A DNA stretch of 23,414 bases, from assembly GCA_021443405.1 (NCBI GenBank), contig JABUUA010000006.1, positions 1 through 23,414 of the forward strand, given 5' to 3'. Position numbers and translations under genes: made by a program. Shown one piece after another: positions 14,320 to 22,900 of this stretch. The stretch comes from Bacteroidaceae bacterium (GTDB taxonomy: Bacteria; Bacteroidota; Bacteroidia; Bacteroidales; Bacteroidaceae). The notes beneath the pieces were generated by a model. That model did not search any database. It had not been told where the DNA came from and saw only the letters and a list, made by a program, of their open reading frames with translations. The stretch's first letter is position 1. The number at the start of each line of letters is the position of its first letter.

Positions 14320-15348
14320 TCACACCATCGTCACACGACTATAAGCTGGCTTTTCCATCGTGCAAAAGTCCTTGTCCGTGTATTTGAAGTAGCCTGTGAT
14401 GGCTATCATCGCGGCGTTGTCGGTCGTAAAACTGAATTTGGGGATATACACCTTCCAGTGGTAGCGCTCGGCATATTCGTGGAAGGCGTTGCGCAGTCCT
14501 GTGTTCGCACTCACGCCTCCCGCCACGGCCACATGGCGAATCTTCAAGTCACGGGCGGCTTTCCACAATTTCTTCATCAGAATGTCCACGATGGTTTTCT
14601 CCAGCGACGCGGCCAGGTCTTCCTTGTGATGTTCGATAAAGTCGGCGTCCTCCCTGAGCCAGTCGCGCAGACGGTAGAGGAAGGAAGTCTTGAGTCCCGA
14701 AAAACTATAATCGTAGTCGGGGATGTTCGGCTTCGAGAATTCGTAGGCCAGCGGATTTCCCTGACGCGCCAGGCGGTCAATAATCGGACCGCCCGGATAG
14801 CCAAGCCCCATGACCTTGGAGCATTTGTCTATCGCTTCGCCGGCCGCATCGTCGATGGTCTGCCCTATTATCTCCATATTATTATACGCGCGCACGAGGA
14901 CAATCTGACTATTGCCTCCGCTCACGAGCAGACAAAGGAAGGGAAACTGGGGCTGATGATGGTCGTCGTCCCGCTCCTTGATGAAATGTGCCAGCACGTG
15001 ACCTTGCAAATGATTGACATCGATCATCGGGATTCCCAGCGAAGCGGCCATTCCTTTGGCAAAGCTGACCCCCACCAGCAAGGAGCCCATCAGCCCCGGG
15101 CCGCGCGTGAAAGCGATGGCCGACAGGTCGGAACGGTCAACACCCGCTTGCTTGAGGGCATGGTCAACCACCGGAACGATATTTTGCTGATGGGCGCGAG
15201 AGGCCAGTTCGGGCACTACGCCTCCGTAGGCTTCGTGCACGGCTTGCGAGGCCGTCACATTGCTCAGCAACACGCCGTTACGAATCACCGCAGCGCTTGT
15301 GTCGTCGCAACTGCTCTCGATACCCAATATAATTACGTCTTTCTCCAT
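14320..15348 (-). CDS. tsaD: tRNA t6A37 threonylcarbamoyltransferase TsaD
   Basis: TsaD, with TsaB and TsaE, transfers threonylcarbamoyl from its adenylate to A37 of ANN-decoding tRNAs. The 342-residue product begins MEKDVIILGIESSCDDTSAA. It has the metal ligands H113 and H117 (NHLQGH), the glycine-rich LLVSGGNSQIV (usual form SGGHTQ, here Asn-Ser, which I recall as the Bacteroidota form), TIDDAAGEAIDK and the GLGYPGGP motif. The start at 15348 is five bases after the map stop. A longer frame from 15474 would overlap map by over 100 bases and adds a non-homologous Arg/Gly-rich tail, so I reject it. Downstream, the rpmB promoter begins a separate unit. Confidence 0.95.
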   Translation of the reverse strand: MEKDVIILGIESSCDDTSAAVIRNGVLLSNVTASQAVHEAYGGVVPELASRAHQQNIVPVVDHALKQAGVDRSDLSAIAFTRGPGLMGSLLVGVSFAKGMAASLGIPMIDVNHLQGHVLAHFIKERDDDHHQPQFPFLCLLVSGGNSQIVLVRAYNNMEIIGQTIDDAAGEAIDKCSKVMGLGYPGGPIIDRLARQGNPLAYEFSKPNIPDYDYSFSGLKTSFLYRLRDWLREDADFIEHHKEDLAASLEKTIVDILMKKLWKAARDLKIRHVAVAGGVSANTGLRNAFHEYAERYHWKVYIPKFSFTTDNAAMIAITGYFKYTDKDFCTMEKPAYSRVTMV

Positions 15349-15353
15349 TTCGT

Positions 15354-16223
15354 TTAGTGCGTGAGTATCTCCACCCCGTTCTCCGTCATCACATAGGTGT
15401 GTTCCCACTGGGCGCTGGGCTCGTAGTCCTCCGTCACCACTATCCATTCGGTGGGGTCGTCCTCGTCGAGACACACCTCGTAATGACCCAGGTTAATCAT
15501 CGGTTCAATCGTGAAGGTCATTCCCGGCACGAGCAGCATGCCCGTTCCACGGTGTCCGTAATGCTCGACGTCGGGCTCTTCGTGAAATTGCAGTCCCACG
15601 CCGTGACCGCACAAATCACGGACCACCGACATGTGGTTCTTATGGGCGTGTTTCTGAATCGCATGGCCGATGTCGCCCACAAACACATAGGGCTGGCGGC
15701 AGACTTCCTCGCCTATTTTCAGACACTCCCAAGCCACGTCCACCAGTCGCTGCCAACGCGGCTGCGTCTTGCCGCCCACCACGAACATGCGGCTGGCATC
15801 GGCGTAGTAGCCATCCACGATGGTGGTGCAATCGACGTTGATGATGTCGCCCTCCTCCAGCACTTCGTCGGCCGACGGAATGCCGTGGCACACCACATCG
15901 TTGACGCTCGTGCAGCACGAATTGGGGAAGCCCTCGTAGTTCAGCGGGGCGGGAATGCCTCCGTGCTTCGTGGTGTAGTCATACACCATCTTGTCAATCT
16001 CCAGCGTGGAAATGCCCGGGCGGATGAGTTCCGTCACCTTGTCCAGCACCGCCGTGTTCAGCACGCCCGCCTTCCGGATGCCGGCTATCTGCTCGGGCGT
16101 TTTGATGAGTGGGCGCGTGGGGACCAGTTTTCCCCGCTCCTGCGCCTCCAAAATGCGGCGGTCCATCTCCGTCAGCACATGTCCTTCGGGGATGGTCCAC
16201 ACGTTTTTCTGTTTCTTCGCCAT
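15354..16223 (-). CDS. map: Methionine aminopeptidase, type I
   Basis: The 289-residue enzyme removes the initiator Met from new proteins. All five metal ligands are visible: D131 (NVDCTT), D142 (YYADASR), H207 (GHGVG), E240 (TIEPM) and E274 (AQWEHT). The catalytic His113 is present in VCHGIPS. An N-terminal extension of about 38 residues precedes the core that starts KTPEQIAGIRKAG, so it is slightly longer than E. coli Map (264). The ATG shares one base with the eda stop (TAATG), so expression is coupled to sugar-acid genes. Motifs and length leave no real alternative. Confidence 0.95.
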   Translation of the reverse strand: MAKKQKNVWTIPEGHVLTEMDRRILEAQERGKLVPTRPLIKTPEQIAGIRKAGVLNTAVLDKVTELIRPGISTLEIDKMVYDYTTKHGGIPAPLNYEGFPNSCCTSVNDVVCHGIPSADEVLEEGDIINVDCTTIVDGYYADASRMFVVGGKTQPRWQRLVDVAWECLKIGEEVCRQPYVFVGDIGHAIQKHAHKNHMSVVRDLCGHGVGLQFHEEPDVEHYGHRGTGMLLVPGMTFTIEPMINLGHYEVCLDEDDPTEWIVVTEDYEPSAQWEHTYVMTENGVEILTH

Positions 16224-16897
16224 TACTTTTCCGCGCGTGCTTTGGCGATATAGCCCAATGCCTCACGGCACTTGTCGGTCACATACTGCCAGTCTTCGGC
16301 CTTCACGCGGTCGGACGGGAACAGTTTCGAGCCCATGCCCACGCAGTAAACGCCCGCCTTCATCCACGCCGTGAGGTTGTCCTCCGTGGGGGCTACGCCG
16401 CCCGTCACCATGATTTTGCTCCACGGACAAGGCGCCATCATGCCCTTGACAAATGCGGGGCCATAGACATCGCCCGGGAACACCTTGCACAGGTCGCAGC
16501 CCATCTCCTGGGCCTTGCCCACTTCGCTCACCGAGCCACAGCCGGGGCAATAGGGAATCAGACGGCGGTTGCAAACGGGAGCAATGTCGGGGTTGAAGAG
16601 CGGACCCACCACGAAGCAGGCGCCCAGCTGGATGTAAAGGGCCGCCGTGGGAGCGTCCACGATGCTGCCGATACCCAGCGCCAGCTCGGGGCATTCCTTG
16701 GCCGCGAACTTCACACACTCGGCAAACACCTCCTGAGCGAAATCGCCACGATTGGTGAACTCGAAAGCGCGAACGCCGCCCTCGTAACAAGCCTTGATGA
16801 CCTTCTTGGCCACCTCGGCGTCCTTATGGTAAAACACGGGGACCATTCCGGTCTCCCCGATCTTCTGCATTACTGCAATCTTGTCAAATCTTGCCAT
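16223..16897 (-). CDS. eda: KDPG/KHG aldolase
   Basis: This 224-residue class I aldolase splits 2-keto-3-deoxy-6-phosphogluconate into pyruvate and glyceraldehyde-3-phosphate, the last step of uronate breakdown. The Schiff-base lysine is K138 in LCKVFPG, with E46 and R50 (FEFTNRG) supplying the acid/base and phosphate-binding roles known for the family. Ser78 occupies the place of the usual Thr in the GxGT strand. It lies 13 nt after kdgK, whose product makes its substrate, and overlaps map by one base. The KHG activity cannot be separated by sequence. Confidence 0.93.
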   Translation of the reverse strand: MARFDKIAVMQKIGETGMVPVFYHKDAEVAKKVIKACYEGGVRAFEFTNRGDFAQEVFAECVKFAAKECPELALGIGSIVDAPTAALYIQLGACFVVGPLFNPDIAPVCNRRLIPYCPGCGSVSEVGKAQEMGCDLCKVFPGDVYGPAFVKGMMAPCPWSKIMVTGGVAPTEDNLTAWMKAGVYCVGMGSKLFPSDRVKAEDWQYVTDKCREALGYIAKARAEK

Positions 16898-16909
16898 TGT
16901 ATTTCTTTT

Positions 16910-17932
16910 TTAGCGCTGTACACGTCCGTTTGCATTACCGCCCGCCAAGGCTTCCACCTCGGCCGCGCTCACCATGTTCACATCGCCGGGGATGGTGTGC
17001 TTCAAGGCACTGGCGGCCACGGCAAACTCCAGTGCCTCGCCTTGCGTGGCCTTGGTGAGCAGTCCGTGGATGACGCCGCCGGAGAACGAATCGCCGCCAC
17101 CTACGCGGTCGATGATGGGGTCGATGTCGTAGCGCTTGCTTACATAGAACTCCTCGCCGTTGTAAATCATGGCCTTCCAGCCATTGTGGGTGGCGGAGAA
17201 ACTCTCGCGCAAGGTGCTGATGACGTACTTGAAGCCGAACGTCTTCATCATCCCCTGGAAGATTCCCTTGTAGCCTTCGGCGTCGGTGCTGCCGCCCTCC
17301 ACGTCGCTCTCGGGCTTGAAACCGAGGCAGAGTTCGGCGTCTTCTTCGTTACCGATGCACACATCCACATACTGCATCAGCGGCTTCATGATGCTTTGGG
17401 CCTTCTCGCTGGTCCAGAGTTTCTTGCGGAAGTTCAGGTCGCAGCTGACCGTCACGCCCGCCTTCTTGGCGGCGATACAAGCCAACCGCAGGCACTCGGC
17501 CGAGGCGTCGCTGATGGCCGGCGTGATGCCGCTCCAGTGAAACCAGTCGGCCCCCTCGAAAATCTTATCGAAGTAGAAATCCTCCGGCTGTGCCTCGGCA
17601 ATGCTGCTGCCGGCGCGGTCGTAAATCACCTTCGAGGGACGCATCGAGGCGCCTGTCTCCAGATAATAGATGCCGACGCGATTGCCGCCTCGGGCGATGA
17701 AATCGGTATGGACGCCGAACTTGCGCAACGAATTCACGGCCGCCTGCCCGATTTCGTGACTGGGCAGTTTGCTCACGAAATAAGCGTCGTGCCCATAGTT
17801 GGCACAGCTGACAGCCACGTTGGCCTCGCCACCGCCATAGTTGATGTCGAAAGTGTCGGTCTGCACGAAACGTGTCTGACCGGGAGTAGAGAGGCGAAGC
17901 ATAATCTCGCCCATAGTAACAATCTTTGCCAT
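16910..17932 (-). CDS. kdgK: 2-keto-3-deoxygluconate kinase (PfkB family)
   Basis: The 340-residue sugar kinase phosphorylates 2-keto-3-deoxygluconate to KDPG, the substrate of the next gene. PfkB features include the N-terminal GGGEANVAVSCANYG substrate motif and the C-terminal DRVGGGDSFSGG with the catalytic Asp281. The substrate is inferred from the adjacent eda and from the family resemblance (RAGSSIAEAQPEDF, SGITPAISD). A 2-keto-3-deoxygluconate role implies pectin, alginate or glucuronan use, though no such polysaccharide genes lie here. Its start lies about 27 nt below a predicted transcription start. A longer upstream frame is not supported. Confidence 0.92.
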   Translation of the reverse strand: MAKIVTMGEIMLRLSTPGQTRFVQTDTFDINYGGGEANVAVSCANYGHDAYFVSKLPSHEIGQAAVNSLRKFGVHTDFIARGGNRVGIYYLETGASMRPSKVIYDRAGSSIAEAQPEDFYFDKIFEGADWFHWSGITPAISDASAECLRLACIAAKKAGVTVSCDLNFRKKLWTSEKAQSIMKPLMQYVDVCIGNEEDAELCLGFKPESDVEGGSTDAEGYKGIFQGMMKTFGFKYVISTLRESFSATHNGWKAMIYNGEEFYVSKRYDIDPIIDRVGGGDSFSGGVIHGLLTKATQGEALEFAVAASALKHTIPGDVNMVSAAEVEALAGGNANGRVQR

Positions 17933-17965
17933 TTGCTAAAACTTTGCCAATTATATATTTTCCTA

Positions 17966-17995
17966 CAAAGATACTGCTTTCCCGCGAGATTTCAC
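17966..17995 (-). promoter_or_regulatory. Promoter of the kdgK-eda-map-tsaD unit
   Basis: The minus strand reads TATCTTTG at 17973-17966, a match to TAnnTTTG. A TGTG, one mismatch from TTTG, lies 19 bases upstream. Transcription should start near 17959, leaving about 27 nt before kdgK. The whole four-gene set appears to depend on it, since no other gap above 15 nt occurs until rpmB. Confidence 0.65.
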
Positions 17996-18174
17996 ACTTT
18001 CTCCCCGATTTTCTTGCAAACGCCCCTACGACAAAGGAGCGTACAACACCACTGACAAACATATCCCAAAATATACATTAGGTCAAGCGAATCTTGTCAC
18101 CCAGAAAAAAGTTCTCCTTCACCCAGTAAAAATTGACTAATTTTCTGAGGCGAACGAACAAGTTTTCTAAATCG

Positions 18175-18213
18175 AAAAAAAGACTCTCCGCGACCCTCAT
18201 GGACGGGGGCGGA
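18175..18213 (-). terminator. Possible intrinsic terminator after ispF
   Basis: On the minus strand TCCG with CCCCC pairs imperfectly with GGG and CGGA (18187-18213), followed after five bases by seven T residues (18181-18175). The stem has a bulge and the gap before the T-run is long, so it may be weak. It lies about 65 nt below the ispF stop, in the right place to end the porU-porV-ispF unit. Confidence 0.4.
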
Positions 18214-18276
18214 AATATCCGAACGCGACAACGCGCCTCACTTCCCTGCCCCCACGCGAAGAAGCTTCACACGTCC

Positions 18277-18756
18277 TTACCGCGCCTCAATCAGCACGGT
18301 GGCGTAGGCCGATATGCCTTCCTCGCGCCCGGTGAAGCCCAAGCGCTCCGTCGTGGTCGCCTTGATGCTGACCGCATCGGCCTCCACGCCCATCACCTCG
18401 GCCAGACAGACCTGCATCTGGGGGATGTGGGGCTTGAGCTTCGGCTGTTCGGCGCACACGGTGGCATCGACGTTGCCCACCTTGTAGCCCTTGGTGGCGA
18501 TGAGACGGACGGTCTCGCGCAGGAGAATCTTGGAGTCGATGTTGTGGAACTGCTCGCTGTTGTCGGGGAAGTGATAACCTATGTCGCGCATATTGGCGGC
18601 GCCGAGGAGCGCGTCGCAGATGGCGTGAATGAGCACGTCGGCGTCGCTATGCCCGAGCAGTCCGAGGGAATGTTCGAGCCGGATGCCGCCCAGCCAGAGG
18701 TCGCGCCCCGAAACCAGACGGTGGACGTCGTAGCCCATGCCTACTCTTATCTTCAT
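18277..18756 (-). CDS. ispF: 2-C-methyl-D-erythritol 2,4-cyclodiphosphate synthase
   Basis: The 159-residue enzyme forms the cyclic diphosphate in the MEP isoprenoid pathway. Its zinc ligands D10 and H12 (GYDVHRL) and H44 (in HSDADVLIHAICDALLGA, the family signature) are all present, as are DIGYHFPD and the closing TTTERLGFTGREEGI. The protein has normal length for IspF. It starts 21 nt after the porV stop, so it is probably the last gene of the porU-porV transcript. IspF works as a trimer in the cytoplasm. Assignment is firm. Confidence 0.96.
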   Translation of the reverse strand: MKIRVGMGYDVHRLVSGRDLWLGGIRLEHSLGLLGHSDADVLIHAICDALLGAANMRDIGYHFPDNSEQFHNIDSKILLRETVRLIATKGYKVGNVDATVCAEQPKLKPHIPQMQVCLAEVMGVEADAVSIKATTTERLGFTGREEGISAYATVLIEAR

Positions 18757-18777
18757 ACCTGTGTGCCGATTGCGGGG

Positions 18778-19950
18778 TTAACGTCTCTTGCGCTTGCCGA
18801 ACAAATCCTTCATGCCGTCGAGGTCGAAGCCGAGCGTGAAGCGCATGGTCTGGTCCAGCGGATTGCTCTGCGACATGGAGAAAACGTAGGCGGCATCGAC
18901 GGTGAACACGCTCATGTGGAAGCCGGCGCCCGCCGTCATGTACTTGCGGTTGCCCTTGTTAGCGTTCTCGTGGTGATAACCGAAACGGAGCATGAAGCGG
19001 TCGTTGTAGTTGTATTCCATACCGGCGCTGAACTGAATTTCCTGCAGTTCTTCCTTGAAGCCGTTGGGAGCGTCGTAGAAGCTCTTGAAGATGCCGCTGA
19101 TGGGCGAAATGTCGTAGTACTCGCGCTGCACGCGGTCGGTATAGTCGTTGTCGGCCTCGTCGGTCTTCTGCTTGGGATACGACGGGACGAGCAACTTGTT
19201 GGCGTCGGCGGCGATGGAGAGTTTGTTGTACTCGTTGAAGGGGATGGTCAGATTGCAGCCCAGTCGCAGATTGGTGGGGATGAACTCGGCGTTGTCGTCG
19301 CCGCCGTAGGCTATCTTTGAGCCGATGTTGTTGATGTTCAAGCCCCAGGCGAAGCTGCACTCGCGCTGCCCCATCATGAAGTAGCCGTTACGATACATGG
19401 CGATGTCGGCGGCGAAGGCCTTGCCGGCCTTGGTCTCGGCGGTGTAGTCGTAGGTGATGTCGCTGAAGATGAAGCGCAGTCCCACGGCCATGGAGAAGCG
19501 CTCGTTGAGCATGCGCGAATAGGCGACGTCGAACGAGAATTCGTAGGGGTTGATGGTCATGGCGTCGTCGTTCTCGAAACCCACCTCGCCGAGCGAGAAG
19601 TAGCGGAGCGAGGCGCTCAGCGCATTGTACTCGCCCATGCGGTAGAATCCGCAGAGATTGGCCAGGTTGATGTCGTTCACAATCTGGCGCAGCCAGGGGG
19701 TGTAGCTCACCGACACGCCGGCGCGGGCGATGTTGAAGGGGTATTTGGCGGGGTTCCAGTACTGAGAATTGGCGTCGGCCTCGGTGGCGGCGCCGATGTC
19801 GCCCATGGAGCCGCCTCGGGCGTCGGGCGCAATGGCTTGCGACGTAGCGCCGAAGTTGATGGGGTTAAACATGTTCTGTTTATCCTGTGCCTGCGCAGCG
19901 GCTGACACGGCCAGCAGCACCACGCCGATGAGTAGTTTCTTATTCCACAT
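18778..19950 (-). CDS. porV: Type IX secretion outer-membrane protein PorV
   Basis: The 390-residue product has a signal peptide (1-21, ending AAAQA) and then a PorV-type barrel. Recognisable parts are NPINFGATSQAIAPDARGGSMGDIGAATEADANSQYWNPAKY (in two family motifs near 28-68), YTPWLRQIV, and many alternating aromatic strands to the end. PorV is an outer-membrane shuttle of the type IX system: it carries cargo proteins to the sortase PorU on the cell surface. Its gene sits directly downstream of porU, 35 nt away, as in many Bacteroidota. The short basic C-terminus (FGKRKRR) is slightly unusual for an outer-membrane protein, which usually end in an aromatic residue. Confidence 0.93.
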   Translation of the reverse strand: MWNKKLLIGVVLLAVSAAAQAQDKQNMFNPINFGATSQAIAPDARGGSMGDIGAATEADANSQYWNPAKYPFNIARAGVSVSYTPWLRQIVNDINLANLCGFYRMGEYNALSASLRYFSLGEVGFENDDAMTINPYEFSFDVAYSRMLNERFSMAVGLRFIFSDITYDYTAETKAGKAFAADIAMYRNGYFMMGQRECSFAWGLNINNIGSKIAYGGDDNAEFIPTNLRLGCNLTIPFNEYNKLSIAADANKLLVPSYPKQKTDEADNDYTDRVQREYYDISPISGIFKSFYDAPNGFKEELQEIQFSAGMEYNYNDRFMLRFGYHHENANKGNRKYMTAGAGFHMSVFTVDAAYVFSMSQSNPLDQTMRFTLGFDLDGMKDLFGKRKRR

Positions 19951-19985
19951 GATTATATAACGGAGAAGTGGGCCGATTTATTGCG

Positions 19986-22900
19986 TCAGCGCACCACAAT
20001 CTTTTTAGTTTCCTTCTCGTCCTTCCCTTCGCTGTAGTGGGTGGTCAGGCGATAGATGTAAACGCCCTTCGGCAACTTCGGCAGCGAGAAGTCGGCGAGC
20101 ATCGACGTCTGCGTGGTCATCCAAAGGCGCTTGCCCGTGAAGTCGAAGACCTCCGCCGTATAGTTCATGCCCTCATCGACCACGAAATCCAGCGTGGCGG
20201 TGCTGGTGTTGTTGAGCACATCCCAGGCGCGGAACTTCAGCGTGTGCTTGCCCGCCGAAAGCGCCGGCAGATCGAAGGCGACGGAACCACGGGTGTGGTC
20301 GCCAAACTCGCCCACATAACGGTCGTTCAGGATGTAGGTGGTGGCGGGGTCGTTGTCAACGGTCAGCAGCAGGTCGTGCCCCACTCCACCGCCGCTGTAG
20401 TTGATGCCGCTCTCGTCGTGCAACTGCGCCACAAAGTAGGGAGTGCTGCTGACCACGCCGCCGTTGGGGAAGTCGTCGCGGTTGAGATAGACATAGATGT
20501 CGGGGGCCTTGTCGTCGGCGCTCTGCACGGCTCCGCCGATGGTGAACTGCTCGCTGTAGCCATTGGCCTCCACCCTGCCGCTGTCGGCCACGGCGTAAAA
20601 GACCACGCGGCCCGATTCGTCGCTGAACGAGATGTCGTTCGGAACCACGAATTCGAGCTGGAAATAACCCCGACGGACCGAATCCTGCCCGACAAACAGC
20701 ACTTTGTCCCGCGTCTGGAACTCATACGGCCGGTCGGCTCCGGCATTGTTCTTGCACACGACGGTCTGCTCGCAGTCATACACGCGCGCCGTCAGCAGGC
20801 CGTCGAACTGCGGAAGCGCCGCAGCGTCCGCCCCCTCGACGTGACCCGCCATGCTCACTTTCTCGCCGGCTCGCAGTTGCAGGTCGGTGGAAGGGGCCTT
20901 GCCGTTCACGCTGTCGAGCACGACACGATGGGTCGGCGCTCCGAACACAAGCGCGGGGTCCCCCAATAGCGCATATTGCAGTTTATTCTCTTTATTATAA
21001 GTCTCGTAGGGTTTGTAGCGCGAACCGGGGTCGCCGATGATCAGACGGTTCTTGGCCAGTCGCAACGCCTCGCCCACAGCGTAGCGGCGCCCCTGCTCAT
21101 CCGTGCCCAAGAGATACTCCATGAAAAAGAGATTCAGATTGCGGTTGTTCGAGGCATAGACCGTGCGGGCCGTGCCGATGAAGGCCACGGCTGCGCCGCC
21201 TTCGTTCAAGACGGCCGTTTCGCCGATGTTCTTCGTCCGTCCGTCGAAGGGCATGATGTCACAAGCGGCTGTGAACCAGAGCGGCAGTCGCTTGCCTTTG
21301 AAGTCTTCGAAGTCGGCCAGTTTCATCACAAATTCGTGCGACAAACAATAGGTGGCGCCGTGCCCCGTATAGTTCATCACCAAAGCGCCGTTGCTCATCT
21401 GCTTGCGGATGATGTTCTCCACCTCAGGATAGGTGTTGCTGGTCAGCGTGCTCACGCGCGTATAAGCGTCCCACATCACTTTCTGCACTTCCATCTCGGG
21501 ATTGTACGTCTGTATGCGCTTGGCCACATCGTCGGCGTACTGCAAGTGCGAATTGTTGTCGCCGTCGTCGCCCATGATGCTGATGATGTTCTTCCAACTG
21601 CCTGCATATCTGTTGCTGAGGAAGTCGATGGTCTTGTCCACCATGACCTTGGCCTCGGCGGCAGAGGTCACGGGGAAACGGCCGATGGCGAGGTCGGACT
21701 TGTCGTCCACCAGCGAAGCGCCCTCCCCGTCGTCCAGGAGTCCGAAATAGTCCTCCATCACAAAACTCTTCGTGTCGCTGACGCTGTTCTCGCTCTCGAA
21801 GCAAAGCAGATAGTCGTTGGGATTGCTGCCTCGCCAGGCCGACGACAACATGCGGTTGTCGAACGCGCAATCTCCCATCAGCACCAAATAGCGCAGTCCG
21901 TCCTCTCCGCGTGCAACGGCCTTGTCATAAAGGTGTTTCGCAAACAGGCGGTAGGCCGTAGCGTCGGGGGTTCCGCTGCTGAACTCGTTGTAAATCTGGT
22001 CAGCCCGAACCACAACGGCCCGAACGCCATCGTACAGTGCATGAGCGTCGGCCAGACGTTGGGCCTCCGACTCCAACTTGCCGCTGGCCGGAATGATGAT
22101 GAGCATATCCACGTCGTCCAGTGCGTGAAGGTCCTGATTGGCTATCGGGCCTTCGACGGTGGGCGAGGGAAAGTTCGCAAAGTTCTTGTCGAAAGCGACA
22201 TAGCGCCGCGATGGGTCGTCCACGACAATCGAACTTGTGCCGTCGCTGCCGCGCGTCACGGGAACGAGCGCGACCGGTTCTCCCGGACGACCCAAGCGCA
22301 TAACCTCGCAAGGCTCCGAGACCACGAAACGGCTCACGCTCTTACCCGTCTGGCTGAACGCTACGAAGCCCTTGTCGTCAGCCACTAACGTCATGGGCCG
22401 GGTGTAGTGAATCGCCATGTAGTCCAGATGGCCGGCGTAATTAGAAGGTACCGACGGAACGCTGAGTTTAATCGTCCACTTCTCGCCGGGGCTCTTCACG
22501 TCATAATTGCGGCTCACCACATTGGCAAAGGTGTACGACGCAAGACTGGAAAGACTGATGGCGTCGAGATTCGTCCCGTTGACCGAAGGAACCACCTTGG
22601 AAGCTGCATCGCAAGCGGCTGAAAATGCCACCGTAAACCGAGCATTGCCCTGCAGTCCGGGCGCCGACATCGAATAATTGCGCACAGAACTATTGGCAAA
22701 ATCGGCCGCTTCATACAGATTTCGCCCTGCCGACATATAGGCGAACTCATCCTTCTCATACAACACATGCTGGGTGAAGGTCGTATAAGTCTGGGCGGGT
22801 GTCCGCTTTTCTGCGGGCAGAGTCGCAATAGTAGATGGTTCTGTTCCTTCGGTCAGAAAGTAGTAAGCCTTTGTAGAATAGGGGTTGAAGATACGCTCGT

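Larger units (their letters stand above)
17933..18276. other. Gene-free gap between ispF and kdgK
   Basis: These 344 bases contain no gene I can support on either strand. The frames that cross it (for example 18133 onward on the plus strand) are mirrors of ispF and porV. It holds the kdgK promoter near its low end and a possible terminator near 18175-18213. AT content is higher at 17941-18180 than in neighbouring genes, which fits a regulatory region. No repeat or RNA-gene signature was seen. Confidence 0.7.

Noticed and set aside
15349..15474. Upstream extension of tsaD by 42 codons
   Set aside because: It lies inside map, adds an Arg/Gly-rich stretch with no similarity to TsaD, and the ATG at 15348 gives the normal family N-terminus.
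16109..18055. 648-codon plus-strand open frame
   Set aside because: It covers the start of map, all of eda and kdgK and the gap above, in antisense. GC-rich third positions on the minus strand remove stops from this frame. No domain is recognisable.
18133..19320. 395-codon plus-strand open frame
   Set aside because: It is antisense to ispF and porV, both of which have strong family motifs. The composition (Val/Gly/Glu/His-rich) is typical of mirror frames.
20976..22388. 470-codon plus-strand open frame
   Set aside because: It is antisense to the PorU peptidase domain, which carries the His and Cys catalytic motifs. No own domain was found.
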